Positions 36,471 through 46,178 of a stretch of DNA of 64,000 nucleotides are shown one piece after another (within the stretch, counting starts at the first letter, position 1; each line of letters opens with the position of its first letter). The notes beneath the pieces were generated by a model that was not told the origin of the DNA, did not search any database, and was given only the letters and a program-made list of their open reading frames with translations. The stretch comes from Candidatus Flexifilum affinis (GTDB lineage: Bacteria > Chloroflexota > Anaerolineae > Aggregatilineales > Phototrophicaceae), in assembly GCA_016713325.1 (NCBI GenBank), contig JADJPJ010000042.1, positions 1 through 64,000 on the forward strand, written 5' to 3'. Made by a program: the position numbers and the translations under genes.

Positions 36471-37565
36471 ATGACGACTGTGCCGCCGGCTGCCTCCAAC
36501 TACACCATCCTCGTCGTCGACGACACGCCGGCGAACCTGAGCGTGCTCGCCTTCATGCTTCAGCAAGAGGGCTTCCGCGTCCGCACGGCCACCAATGGCG
36601 GCGCCGCGCTGAAGGCCGTGCAGCTTGAACTCCCCGACCTCATCCTGCTGGAAATTCGCATGCCGGACATGGACGGGTACGAGTTATGTGCGCAGTTCAA
36701 GGCTGATGCGGTGACGCAGAACGTCCCGGTCATCTTCATCAGCGCGCTGGACAACGTCGAGGACAAGATCAAGGCGTTCGAGGCCGGCGGCGTCGACTAC
36801 ATCACCAAGCCCTTCCACGTCGAAGAAGTCGTCGCCCGCGTGCGCGCCCACCTCACCCTGCAAGACCAGCGCCGGGCGATCGAGCGGCTGAACAACCTGA
36901 AGGACGACCTGCTTCACATCGTCGCCCATGACCTGAAGAACCCGATCAGCATCATCCGGGGCTACACGGAGCTCCTGCTGGCGGGAGACGCTCCGCTGGA
37001 ACCGGAAGCTGGCCTGCGCAAGATCCACGCGACTTCCGACCAGATGCTGCGGTTGGTCACGGCGCTGCTCGATTATGGTCAGCTTGAACAGGGCATGCCG
37101 CTGAATTTGACGCTGGAACCGATGGACCGCCTGTTGGCCGACTGTGTCCAGTCTTTCGCCCTCAGCGCCCGCGAGAAGCGGATCGCCGTCTCGCAGCGGA
37201 TCGCCTCGGCGGATATTCAGGCGTCGATCGACCGGGAGCGCATGGAACAGGCGGTGTGTAACCTGATCGGCAACGCCATCAAGTACACCGGCGAAGGCGG
37301 ACAGGTCGAGGTGGCGTTGACCGTCGAGGGGCCGCATGTCGTGATCGCCGTGACCGATACCGGCCGGGGAATCGCGCCCGAGCACCTGCCGCATCTCTTC
37401 CAGCGTTTCTACCGGGTGCCGCAGCAGGCTGGCGCGGCGCGCGTCAGCGGGACCGGGCTGGGGTTGGCCATCGTCAAGCTGATCGTCGAACTGCACGACG
37501 GGACGGTGAGCGTTGAGAGCGAGGTCGGCGTGGGGAGCCGGTTCACCATCCGTCTGCCCCGTTGA
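36471..37565 (+). CDS. Response regulator-histidine kinase hybrid with Glu at the phospho-acceptor site
   Basis: 364 aa from ATG 36471; the frame is open upstream to 36216 without homology. Residues 10-130 are a receiver domain: ILVVDD (D17, D18), ISA and K113 in DYITKPFHVEEV. The acceptor position reads LPDLILLEIRMPDMDGYE, so it is E61 instead of Asp. HisKA follows with H153 in LLHIVAHDLKNPISIIRGYT. The HATPase has NLIGNAIKYTGEGG (N-box), VTDTGRGIAP (G1) and GTGLGLAIVKLIVE (G2). No membrane segment, so a cytoplasmic kinase. The Glu may mimic a permanently phosphorylated receiver (inference). Confidence 0.92.
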   Translation: MTTVPPAASNYTILVVDDTPANLSVLAFMLQQEGFRVRTATNGGAALKAVQLELPDLILLEIRMPDMDGYELCAQFKADAVTQNVPVIFISALDNVEDKIKAFEAGGVDYITKPFHVEEVVARVRAHLTLQDQRRAIERLNNLKDDLLHIVAHDLKNPISIIRGYTELLLAGDAPLEPEAGLRKIHATSDQMLRLVTALLDYGQLEQGMPLNLTLEPMDRLLADCVQSFALSAREKRIAVSQRIASADIQASIDRERMEQAVCNLIGNAIKYTGEGGQVEVALTVEGPHVVIAVTDTGRGIAPEHLPHLFQRFYRVPQQAGAARVSGTGLGLAIVKLIVELHDGTVSVESEVGVGSRFTIRLPR

Positions 37566-37769
37566 CCACGTTGAGATAACCGAGAATAAACTAATCGAAA
37601 TCCATGATAGCGCAGCAACGACGAGGGGCACCGCGGCCTAAACTCATCCAAACTCAATTGTTTCCCATGTCTATTTGTCATTGCATACGACACAATTGTT
37701 CTGTACACAATGAGCCGACTATGCGATCATATTTAGAGTGAAGGTCAAGCTGTTTGAGGAACTCCGAGC

Positions 37770-39536
37770 GTGAAATACCCGAAGCCCAGCATAGTTGCTC
37801 TGAATCTGGAATCGAGCGAGTTCTCTGAGGTTCACTCGTTTGGATATAACATAAAACAAGGGATATTTGGGTTCCCGTATCAAGTCGCAACTCACTCGCA
37901 AATGCAGCCCGTGTACGGCAATCCCATCCTTCCTTATGACCTCTCCGAAGCCGAGATCGTTGTGATTGATTTGAGCGTATCGGTTCTTGAGACAGCCCCG
38001 GGCTCGCAGATGCAGTCAGCGACGGGGGATGTTTGGCTGATGGATGCTCCGCATGGAATTATTGATCCACGTACACTGGCAATGCTGGAGCAGCAACGGA
38101 CTCTTAATAGAGTTTTGCGCTACGGCGGTGTCTTCATAGTTTTTGCTGAACAGAAGATGTATTATCAACCTTATTTGCGGTCAATTGAAAGAACGACAAA
38201 GCGGGTTGACCAAGTAAGTAACTGGGTGTTCTTGGGAGACCTTGCGAATATAAAGGCCGAATCGGCGTATGGATCCGAAATTCAGGTAACGTCTGAAAAC
38301 ACAGAACTAGCACAAATCCTTCGGCGCTACTTTTCAGATGCTTACTACAGCACTGCACTAACATTACCGGACTCTCGTGAATATGATTTTGTGACGCTTG
38401 CAACCAATAAATATGGACAGTCTGTAGCGGCCATTCTGAATTGCCCAAATCATTCAGATGAAAAGAAGCCAGGGATCGTACTTCTTTTGCCTCATCCGAA
38501 GCAAAAGGGTGCAATGCTTCGAGAGTTGCTGGAAGACTATCTGCCACAAGTGCGTCCAGACCTTTTTCCATATCTTGACCATGTACACTGGATAGACCAG
38601 TCTGAGTACCAACCCCACCAAGTTCGCACCTTGCAGGCCAAAATCCTGCAAGTGGAGGAACAGGCGAGGCAAGCGGTCTCCCAACTTCTGCAGCAGATTG
38701 CAGATTTTCGGGCAGATGCCAAGTACTTGGCAGATCTTATTGTAGAGACAGACAAAGCGCTTGTTCATGCAGTCAAGCAAGCATTGGAGGTTGTGGGCTT
38801 CAAGGACGTAGTGGACTATGACAAGGAACTACAAGATCGTGGTGCCACGGAAATGCGAGAGGATCTACATATTCGCGACCGTCTCCCAACCATCCTTGTA
38901 GAGATCAAGGGTGTTAAGGGAACTTCCAGCGAATCACAAGCACTTCAGGTAGGAAAGTACTTGTTTCCGCGTGCAAAAGAACTGGGCACTACCGAACTGC
39001 GTGGTTTGTCGATAATCAATCATCAACGGCATCTGCCACCACTCGAACGCCGTCAGCAGCCATTCAGCGAAGACATTCAAGTTAACGCGGCGAAGCAGCA
39101 TCTCGGATTACTCACAACGTGGAACCTCTACAAGCTTGTCGTCAATTTCCTGAAATTCGGATGGACCCACGACCTGGTAGCTGATATTTTCTACCAAAAT
39201 GGATTCATTGAGCCGATTCCTAAGCACTACGAGTACGTTGGTGTGGTGCGGGGGTATGTTGAGAAACTGGGCGTCGTTGGCATTGAAATGAAACAGGGCG
39301 AACTGCGAATCGGGGACAGAATAGCGTTTGAGCTTCCAATCGAGTTTGAGGAGCAGCAAGTCGACTCAATGGAGCTTAATCAATCACTGATTCCCGTCGC
39401 CCGTGAAGCCATGCACATAGGTATCAAGACATGTTTCAACCGCGAACAGCTACGCGATAAGGTGCGAGTGTTTCGCCTTAATCCAGAGATCTGGACAGGT
39501 CAGATCTCCGACCCTGCCAAGACCACAACCGAGTAG
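37770..39536 (+). CDS. Unrecognised 588-aa protein: PD-(D/E)XK nuclease-like core plus translation-factor-like beta-barrel
   Basis: The start is GTG 37770 behind GAGGAACTC. The base composition is clearly AT-richer than its neighbours, pointing to recent transfer. Residues 1-150 are an unassigned alpha/beta domain (SEAEIVVIDLSVS, VLRYGGVFIVFAEQ). Residues ~285-340 are helical and coiled-coil-like (LQAKILQVEEQARQAVSQLL). A nuclease-like site follows: D365 in MREDLHIRDRL, then E378-I-K380 in TILVEIKGVKG. Residues ~485-565 (YEYVGVVRGYVEKLGVVGIE, ELRIGDRIAFELP, AREAMHIGIKT) resemble domain II of EF-Tu-type GTPases, but no GTPase domain exists. Function unknown; defence-related cleavage is a guess. 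Confidence 0.65.
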   Translation: MKYPKPSIVALNLESSEFSEVHSFGYNIKQGIFGFPYQVATHSQMQPVYGNPILPYDLSEAEIVVIDLSVSVLETAPGSQMQSATGDVWLMDAPHGIIDPRTLAMLEQQRTLNRVLRYGGVFIVFAEQKMYYQPYLRSIERTTKRVDQVSNWVFLGDLANIKAESAYGSEIQVTSENTELAQILRRYFSDAYYSTALTLPDSREYDFVTLATNKYGQSVAAILNCPNHSDEKKPGIVLLLPHPKQKGAMLRELLEDYLPQVRPDLFPYLDHVHWIDQSEYQPHQVRTLQAKILQVEEQARQAVSQLLQQIADFRADAKYLADLIVETDKALVHAVKQALEVVGFKDVVDYDKELQDRGATEMREDLHIRDRLPTILVEIKGVKGTSSESQALQVGKYLFPRAKELGTTELRGLSIINHQRHLPPLERRQQPFSEDIQVNAAKQHLGLLTTWNLYKLVVNFLKFGWTHDLVADIFYQNGFIEPIPKHYEYVGVVRGYVEKLGVVGIEMKQGELRIGDRIAFELPIEFEEQQVDSMELNQSLIPVAREAMHIGIKTCFNREQLRDKVRVFRLNPEIWTGQISDPAKTTTE

Positions 39537-39564
39537 AACTGCTGAATCCCGCGCGTCCAATCGA

Positions 39565-39605
39565 TTCCCCTCTCTGAATGAGTTCTGTCAAATCGGAGAG
39601 GGGAA
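39565..39605. terminator. Hairpin between convergent nuclease-like and MFS genes
   Basis: TTCCCCTCTC and GAGAGGGGAA form a 10-bp stem with a 21-base loop, 29 bases after one stop and 12 bases beyond the other. The arms match the CCCCTCTCC/GGAGAGGGG repeat class seen at 29.9 kb. Probably a shared terminator. Confidence 0.55.
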
Positions 39606-39616
39606 CTATTGTGAGG

Positions 39617-40997
39617 TCACTCCCCCGCCCTTGGCCTAATCCTCGCCAGCGCCAGGACGAACAGCACCCCCATGATGACGGCCCACAGGAAGAACGGCGC
39701 GCTCGGTCCCTGCCACTGGAAGATCGCCCCGCCGATGATCGGCGCCAGAGCGTTGGCCGCGCTCAGGAACGACGCGCTGATCCCCAGCATACCCCCTCGT
39801 TCCGACGGATCGACCTTTTTGGTGATCTGGCTGTTGATCGCCGGCTGAAGGACGCCGCCGCCGATCGCCGCCGGGAGCATGGCCACCAGCAGCACCGCGA
39901 TCCCCCCCCAACCCGTGTTCTCGTCGGACGGCAGATCGATGGCGATGTCCTGGGTGACCGGCGTCTCGCCTGGTTGCGTTCGGGTGGTCAGCTCCGCCGC
40001 CACCGTTTCGCGCGAAGTACCACGGCTTTCCGGCTGAGCCGGCACCAGAGACCGTCAGCAGCAGGCCGACTGTCAGCGCCCCCAGACCCAGATGAATCAG
40101 CTTGCGGTCGCCGAGCGATTTACTCCACTTGCCGATGAAGTAGCCCTGGACCGTGACGACGATCAGGCCGACGTAGACGAACAGCGCCGAGTTGCTGGAG
40201 GCATTCATGCCCAGCTTGCTCAGTGTGAACAACGAGAGGATCTGCTCCAGCCCGCCGAAGGCGATCTGCTGCGCGAACATCAGGATCAGCAGAATGCCGA
40301 CACCCGGCAGGGTGAGGGCGCGGAACATGGCGCCGAAACTGACCGCCGCCTTGCTCGTGGACGTCCCGCGCTTTTCGGGCGGGTTGGTTTCGGGAGTACA
40401 AAGATGGTCAGCAGGATGGAGATGAGCGAGAAGCCAGCAGCTACGAAGGCCGGCACATGGTAGTTGTTGCCGCTCAGTCCCAGCGAGATGAAGGCGATCA
40501 CCGGCCCGACGATGAAGCCCAGACCGAACGCGGCGCCGAGCAGGCCCAGGCCCTGGGTGCGCGTCTTGTCGGTGGTGCTATCGGTGATGATGGCCTGCGC
40601 AGTCGAAATGTTCGCGCCGGAAAGCCCGTCGAGCGCTCGCGAAATGAAGAGCAGGAGCAGCGTGTTGGAAACGCCGAGGATCAGGAAGCCGATCAGCGTG
40701 CCGATCTGGCTGATGATCAGGATCGGCTTGCGCCCGTAGCGGTCGGATAGGCGGCCAAGGATCGGCGCGCCGATGAACTGCATGACCGGGTAGGTCGCTC
40801 CCAGGATGCCGATGGTGGCCGCGTCCGCCTGGAAGGAGGCGGCGTACAGTGGCAGCAGAGGGATGATGATGGTCAGGCCCAGCAGATCGATGAGGGACGA
40901 CGAGGAAGACCGGAAATATCTTCTTGAAGTCGAGCTTATCGTCAGCAGGAACGGATGCGGAGCGCGGCGGGTTAGTCGCCATTGCTGTCGATACCAC
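39617..40997 (-). CDS. MFS transporter (frameshifted)
   Basis: About 460 aa reconstructed across shifts near 40020, 40390 and 40890. The start is GTG 40997 or the ATG at 40982. The major-facilitator signature is GRLSDRYGRKPILIISQIGT, and FISRALDGLSGANISTAQAI is the TetA-type motif in helix 4. GLGLLGAAFGLGFIVGPVIA is motif C of drug:proton antiporters. Later helices include LFVYVGLIVVTVQGYFIGKW and GGMLGISASFLSAANALAPI. A ~40-residue insert (VTQDIAIDLPSDENTGWG) lies in a late loop. Likely a 12-helix proton-coupled exporter; substrate unknown. Confidence 0.85.
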
Positions 40998-41041
40998 TTT
41001 CTAGGGAGCTGTACTGCTCCCAGGGGACCAGGGCAGGAGGA

Positions 41042-42665
41042 TCAGCCCTGACGCGATCTGCGCTCCTGAATGAGCGCTCGGTAGAAGTCTAGCATCCCTA
41101 TTCTGGTCGTCATCCCAGATCATCGGCATGCGGCTGGCGTCCAGCCCAATGGCGCTGCTGACCCCTTCCGCCTGCGACAGCCCGACCTCGGTGCCGTAGT
41201 AGAGGATGGGCGGTCCCGGCAGGGCGAACTGCGCTTGCGCGGCCGCCTTCAGCGCCTCGACGTCACCGCCGGCGATATACAGGAAGCGGTCCATGTCGTG
41301 GTTGTCGAGGAAGGTCGGCAGCACGAAGTCGGCATGGAAGTAGTCCCGGTGCGACGCGAAGCGCTGCGCAGGTGCGCCGGCTCCAGCGTCTTCCAGCCGT
41401 AGACCTGGCGCAGCGCCTGGGCGGCCAGGAAGTCGAGCGTGCCGTCGAGTTTGCCCTCGTAGCTGCGCATGACATTGGGCGCCTCGATGATTTCGCCGAA
41501 GATGAACGACTCGGGGTTGGCCTCGCGGCAGGCGGCGCGGAACTCCCACCAGAAGGACGGCGCCACGCCCATAGCGTAATCAGCCGGTAGCCGTCGGCGC
41601 CGAACTCGTGGATCCAGCGACGGGCGGTGTCGAGCATCCACTGCTTCGCGCGCCCTCGTCGGCCAGGTTGACCTGTGGCATGGTGGCCACGCCGAAGAAG
41701 GTGCGGTAGCCGGCGGGCGAGTCGTCGAAGCTGAACCAGGAGCGGTACGGGCTGGAAGGGTTGTGCAGCGCCTCCTGAAAGATGGGGCTCTGATTGGAGA
41801 TGTGGTTGCAGACCAGATCGAGCACCACCCGGATGCCGCGGTCGTGCGCCTGCCGGATGAAGTGGCGCAGCGCCTCATTGCCGCCATAGCGGGCCATGAT
41901 CTGCGCGTAGTCGGTCACGTCGTAGCCATGATGCGTCGGCGATTCCCAGGGCGGGGACAGCCATATAGCGTCGCAGCCCAGGCGGGCGATGTGGTCGAGC
42001 TTCTCCGCAGCACCCCACAGCGTGCCGCCGCAGAAAGCCCGCAGGTTGCTGGTCTGCGTCCAGCCGCGTCCGCCGCCGGGGTAGAAGCGGTCGATCAGCA
42101 GGTGATACATGACCATGCGCTTCGCCCACTCCGGCGCGCGGTAGGTGTCCACCCGGTAGGCGAATGTCATGCCGTGCGGATCGCCGGCCGGCTCGGTCGC
42201 GGCCAGTGTCGGCTCGGTTTTCTTGCTGAAGTAGGCGCTGGCCGCCCGCTCCACGGTGCGCCGCGCGTCCGGGTAGTCGGCGAACAGCTCGTGCTCGGCA
42301 TTCCAGGCGCTGATCCGGTAGCGCACGGTCGTGCCATCGGCCTGCGGCGGCAGCGTCGCCTGCCAGCGCGTGAGGTAGCTCCAGGTCAGCGAATCCCAGA
42401 CGGTCTCGACGGCCTGCATCGGTGTGACACTGCCGCGCGTCGCCATGCCCCGGCTGCCTTCAGGTGTGCTGCCATCAGACGTGTAGTAGACGGCGACATT
42501 TGCCGCGCCGCTGTCCTCGCCGGTCAGCGCCTCGATGGTGACCGGCTGCCCCGGCTCGGGGTCGCGCGGGGCGATCTCCCCCCGGTGTTGAATCCCTCGC
42601 CGCCCGACACGGTGATAGAGCAGCTTCAGCGCGTCGGTGGAGAGAGTGCCAAAGATGTGATCCAC
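41042..42665 (-). CDS. GH13 alpha-amylase-family enzyme (frameshifted, short C-terminus)
   Basis: The start GTG 42665 has a perfect AAGGA ribosome site six bases upstream. About 541 aa. An N-terminal Ig-like domain (~1-170, AVYYTSDGSTPEGSRG) resembles neopullulanase or cyclomaltodextrinase linkers. GH13 regions are visible: GCDAIWLSPPWESPTHHGYD, VVLDLVCNH (region I), DGYRLDYAMGV after correcting a shift (nucleophile Asp, region II), FGEIIE (acid Glu, region III) and FLDNHDMDR (region IV). Shifts occur near 41380, 41580 and 41090. The last reads MLDFYRALIQERRSRQG-stop, so most of the usual C-terminal beta-domain is absent. It faces the maltodextrin transporter genes, with an IS between. Confidence 0.82.
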
Positions 42666-42706
42666 GGTGTGTCCTTGTACTGATAGTGCTGAGTGTAAAG
42701 TGCTGA

Positions 42707-43550
42707 GAAAGTGTTTTAAAAGTAGGATCACGGGGTAAGCTGGCGGGATGAAGCACGAAAGCCATACCTCAGTGATTTGGACGACAAAGCGTGGGGGCGA
42801 GATCGAAGCGATCTTGCCGAAGCCATCGGCGATGGGCCGACCGCTGAAGTACAGCCGCCGGGAACTGCTGGATGCGATCTGGTACGTGCTGCGCAATGGG
42901 ATCACGTGGCGGGCCATGCCCCCATGATTTTCCGCCTTGGCAGACGGGTGTATTCGTACTTTCGCCTGCTGAAGCAGCAGGGCTTATGGAAAGGCCTCAA
43001 TGATCGGCTGCGCCAACAGGTCCGGTTGGCGGAAGGGGCGGGCCGCGGAACCGAGCTCTTGATCGGGGACAGCCAGACGGTCAAACGACCGAAAAGGGGC
43101 CTCGGGGATATGATGGCGGCAAGTTGATAAAGGACGCAAGCGGCACATTGTAGTGGACACCCTGGGCTTGTTGATTGCGGTACTGGTCTTGCCCGCCAAT
43201 TGGCAAGACAAGGGAAGGGTTGCGTTTCCTGCTGCGACGGGTCCCCTGTTTGGACGCTGGCTGACACTGCTGCTGGATGGCGGCTACGAGAGTGAACCGC
43301 TGCGCCTGTGGTGCCGAGAACTTTTCGGAGTTGACCTGCAAGTCGTCAAGCGCTCTCCAGCAAGCCAAAGGCTTTGAAGTTCTGCCCAAGCGCTGGATTG
43401 TCGAACGCACCTTCGCCTGGCTGGGCAAGTATCGTCGTCTCAGTAAAGACTACGAAGCTTTGCCATCCACCTCCGAAGCCTGGATCTACGCCGCTATGGT
43501 TCATCTCATGGCTCGTCGTTTAGCTCGTTCGTGAGTTTTAAAACACTCTC
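42707..43550. mobile_element. IS5-family insertion sequence (IS1031-like), 844 bp
   Basis: Terminal inverted repeats GAAAGTGTTTTAAAA (42707-42721) and TTTTAAAACACTCTC (43536-43550) match at 14 of 15 positions. They are flanked by TGA on both sides (42704-42706 and 43551-43553), a 3-bp TNA-type target duplication typical of the IS1031 subgroup. One frameshifted DDE transposase fills the element. It inserted 42 bases upstream of the GH13 start, between that gene and the permease genes. Confidence 0.88.
42748..43534 (+). CDS. IS5-family DDE transposase (frameshifted)
   Basis: About 262 aa when the frames are joined. The first frame from ATG 42748 reads [20 protein letters not shown] and TWRAMP (the DUF4096-like N-terminal domain). 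The next gives [20 protein letters not shown] and [11 protein letters not shown] (first catalytic Asp). [20 protein letters not shown] follows, and LLLDGGYES holds the second Asp. The last frame has [20 protein letters not shown] (the YREK-like Glu) and [18 protein letters not shown]. Shifts occur near 42770, 42920, 43130 and 43350. Whether they are real decay or base-call errors cannot be told; overlapping-frame expression is known in this family. Confidence 0.85.
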
Positions 43551-43625
43551 TGAGTGCTGAGTCAAACGACTGAGCGCGACCGCTGTTCACTCAGTCCTTT
43601 CTACTCAGCACTCAGTCCTGTCACG
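43551..43625. repeat. CTGAGTGCTGAGTC...CTCAGCACTCAGTCC intergenic repeat
   Basis: Inverted copies of TGAGTGCTGAGT / ACTCAGCACTCA border a short spacer. Similar words occur left of the IS (42680-42706, AGTGCTGAGTGTAAAGTGCTGA) and near 61690 (CTCAGTCCTGTTCACTCAGTCC). The IS appears to have inserted into an existing repeat of this class. Confidence 0.5.
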
Positions 43626-44551
43626 CTACCCCTTCACCGCGCCGCTGGTCAGGCCGCCGACGATGTAACGCTGGAGCGAGATGTACAGCAGCACCACCGG
43701 TGTCGCCGCGATCAGCGACCCGGCCGCGAACACGCCCCAGTCGTTGGTGAACTCGCCTTCCACGAAGTTGAACAGGCCCACCATCAGCGTCCACTTCTCG
43801 CGATCGGTGAGGATGATGCGCGCCAGCAGAAACTCGTTCAGCGTGCCGACAAAGATCAGGATGGCCACGACGGCCAGCACCGGGGTGACCAACGGCAGGA
43901 TGAGCAGACGGAAGGTCTGCCAGTGAGTCGCGCCGTCCACCAGCGCCGATTCGTCGATGTCACGCGGCACGGTGTCGAAGAATCCCTTCATCAGCCACAC
44001 GTTCACGCCCATGCCGCCGGCCAGATAGACCAGGATCAGCCCGCCGTGCGTGTTCAGCGAGAAGAAGGGAATGTATTGTCCGATCTGAAGCAGCATCAGG
44101 TACAGCGCCACCATCGCGAGGATGTTGGGGAAGACCTGAATGAGCAGCGTGGTCAGCAGCAGCGTGCGCCGGCCCGAGAAGCGGAAGCGCGAGAACGAGT
44201 AGGCGCTGACGGCGGCCATGGCGACCGTCAGGACGGTGGTGATGCCGGACACGGCCAGCGAGTTGAACATCCAGTTCCAGAACGGCACGGTCGGGTCATT
44301 GAAGAGCCGGTTGAAATTGGAAAACAGCTCCTCCACGCTGTCCACGTTCTGCGGGATGAACGTCTGGCTGATCATCGAGCCGGTGGGGTTGAAGGCCGCC
44401 GACATGATCCAGATCACCGGGAACAGCGAAAAGGTCAGGGCGACGCCGATGAACGCCCAGCGCAGCACGAGTGCCGGCACGTTCACGGGACGACGGGGCG
44501 GCTGGACCGCGCTGTGGTGACTGGCGCCAGCGAGACAGCTTGTTCAGACAT
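43626..44551 (-). CDS. ABC sugar transporter permease, MalG-type (one frameshift)
   Basis: Start ATG 44551 overlaps the upstream permease stop by eight bases; one shift near 44485 joins MSEQAVSLAPVTTA to the 286-aa main frame. Six membrane segments are visible, with the MalG-like TFSLFPVIWIMSAAFNPTGS, SYIFSRF-type loop YSFSRFRFSGRR, and the EAA motif DIDESALVDGATHWQTFRLL. The C-terminus VVLLYISLQRYIVGGLTSGAVKG is the typical MalG end. With the upstream permease and binding protein it would import maltodextrin-like oligosaccharides. No ATPase gene is present nearby, so a shared MsiK/MalK-type ATPase is likely. Confidence 0.9.
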
Positions 44552-46177
44552 TTTCGCCAACCTCCTCCAGTCGCTTGGTGAAGCGGAACTGGAACAGCGT
44601 CAAGCGCCGACGATCAGGAAGATCACCACGGCGATGGCCGAGGCGAAAGCCGTAGTCGCGCGTGCCGCCTGCGCCGAAAGCATACCGGAAGGTGTAGCTG
44701 ATCAGGTTGTCGGTATAGCCGACCGTCGGGGCGCTCGTGCCGGGGATGGGCGGGCCGCCCTGGAAGAGCGCTTCGATGAGCAGGAAGTTGCTGAAGTTGT
44801 AGGTGAAGGATGCCACCAGCAGCGGGCCGGTCGAGACCAGCAGCAGGGGCAGCGTCAGCTTCCAGAACTTGTCCCCAGGCCGTCGCGCCATCGACTTCAG
44901 CGGCTTCGTAGATGGCCAGGGATCGACTGGAGCGCGCCGGAGCAGATCAGCATGAAATATGGATAGGCCAGCCACAGGTTGACCAGCAGGATGGCGATTC
45001 TTCGCCCACACCGGGTCGATCGACCAGGGCGGCGCCCACCCGAAAATATCCTCCATGGTGGTGTTGATGATGCCGACGTTCAGGTTCAGCATGCCGCGCC
45101 AGATCAGGATGCTGATCATGCCGGGAATGGCGTAGGGGACGATCAGCAGCGAGCGGACGATGCGAATGCCGGTGAACGGCTTGTTGAGCACCAGCGCCAT
45201 GAGCAGGCCAACCGAAAAGGAAATGATCACGGAGAAGAAGGCGAACGCGACCGTCCAGCCGAAGACCTGGACCAGGGGACCGCGCAGCACGGGGCTGGTG
45301 AACAGGCGGGCGGAGTTCGCGACGCCGGTCGGCACCCAGAAGCCGAGGGGAGCAGTTGCGCCGCTGGCCGAGCGGAAGTCACCGGTGGCGTTGTCCGCGA
45401 CGTATTCTGCCCCGGTTTCGCGGTCGATCACCGTATCGCGCGCCTCATCATACACCCAGCGCTGCTCGAAGGCGCCGGCGGCGCTGCGGCTCTGAATGCC
45501 GAGGGGTGAGTCCTCTGGGCCGAACTGCAATTCCTGAATCACCGACAGCGCGCGGAAGCGATCGCCACCGCTGAGCAGCGCATATCCGTTAATGGTTTCT
45601 TGGCGGGTCGCCCGCCCCATCTCTTCCAGGGGGGGCGTTCTGCGCCGCGAACAGATTGTTGCCGTCGTCGTCTGTCAGCAGCAAGGCATAGGCGCCGGCA
45701 TCTTCTTCGGCGGCATCCGGCAGGCGGTAGACATTCCACTCGTAGGAAGTCGCGCCTTCGGGCAGGAACTTCGTCTGCGCCATCAGCTCTACCGCTTCCG
45801 GCTTGGTGTGCCGGTGGCCGTCGCTGAAGTTGGTGAACGAGACGTACACCGTATAGAACATCGGGTAGATGACCAGCAGTGCCACCAGGGCCAGCGATGG
45901 GACCATCCAGCGCATGGGCTTGAGCGCGTTGCGCACCAGGACCAGGCTGAGGAGCAGGCTCGTGACGATGATGGTGAAGCCGAGAAAAAAAGTTGCCGTC
46001 GCGAATGAGGTTGATGCCGAGGAAGATGGCGCCGGCATTGATCACGCCTAGAAGGAGCAGGCGCACGAGGTAGTTGAGCGTACTGACCGAACCAGGCGGT
46101 GATGAAGAGGCGGGGGAATTCCCCCCGCCCCACGGTCTTCCGCCCGCCGGCGTGCCGGCAAGACTGGAAGCGCTCAC
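44544..46177 (-). CDS. ABC sugar transporter permease, MalF-type (several frameshifts)
   Basis: About 544 aa when joined across shifts near 45630 (a run of seven G), 46000 (a run of seven A), 44880-44990 and 44600. N-terminal helices (LVRLLLLGVINAGAIFLGIN; FTIIVTSLLLSLVLVRNALK) precede a large MalF-like periplasmic loop (KFLPEGATSYEWNVYRLPDA ... GFWVPTGVANSARLF). The transport core has VFGWTVAFAFFSVIISFSVG, LLIVPYAIPGMISILIWRGM, and an EAA region partly garbled near 44900. Extra N-terminal helices and the loop are hallmarks of MalF. It follows the binding-protein gene after one base and overlaps the next permease. Confidence 0.88.
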
Positions 46178-46178
46178 G

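Noticed and set aside
44544..46177. Programmed frameshifting in the MalF-type permease and other genes
   Set aside because: Shifts are numerous, in varied genes, go both ways and several sit at homopolymers; base-call error is the simpler explanation. Only the transposase has a family precedent.
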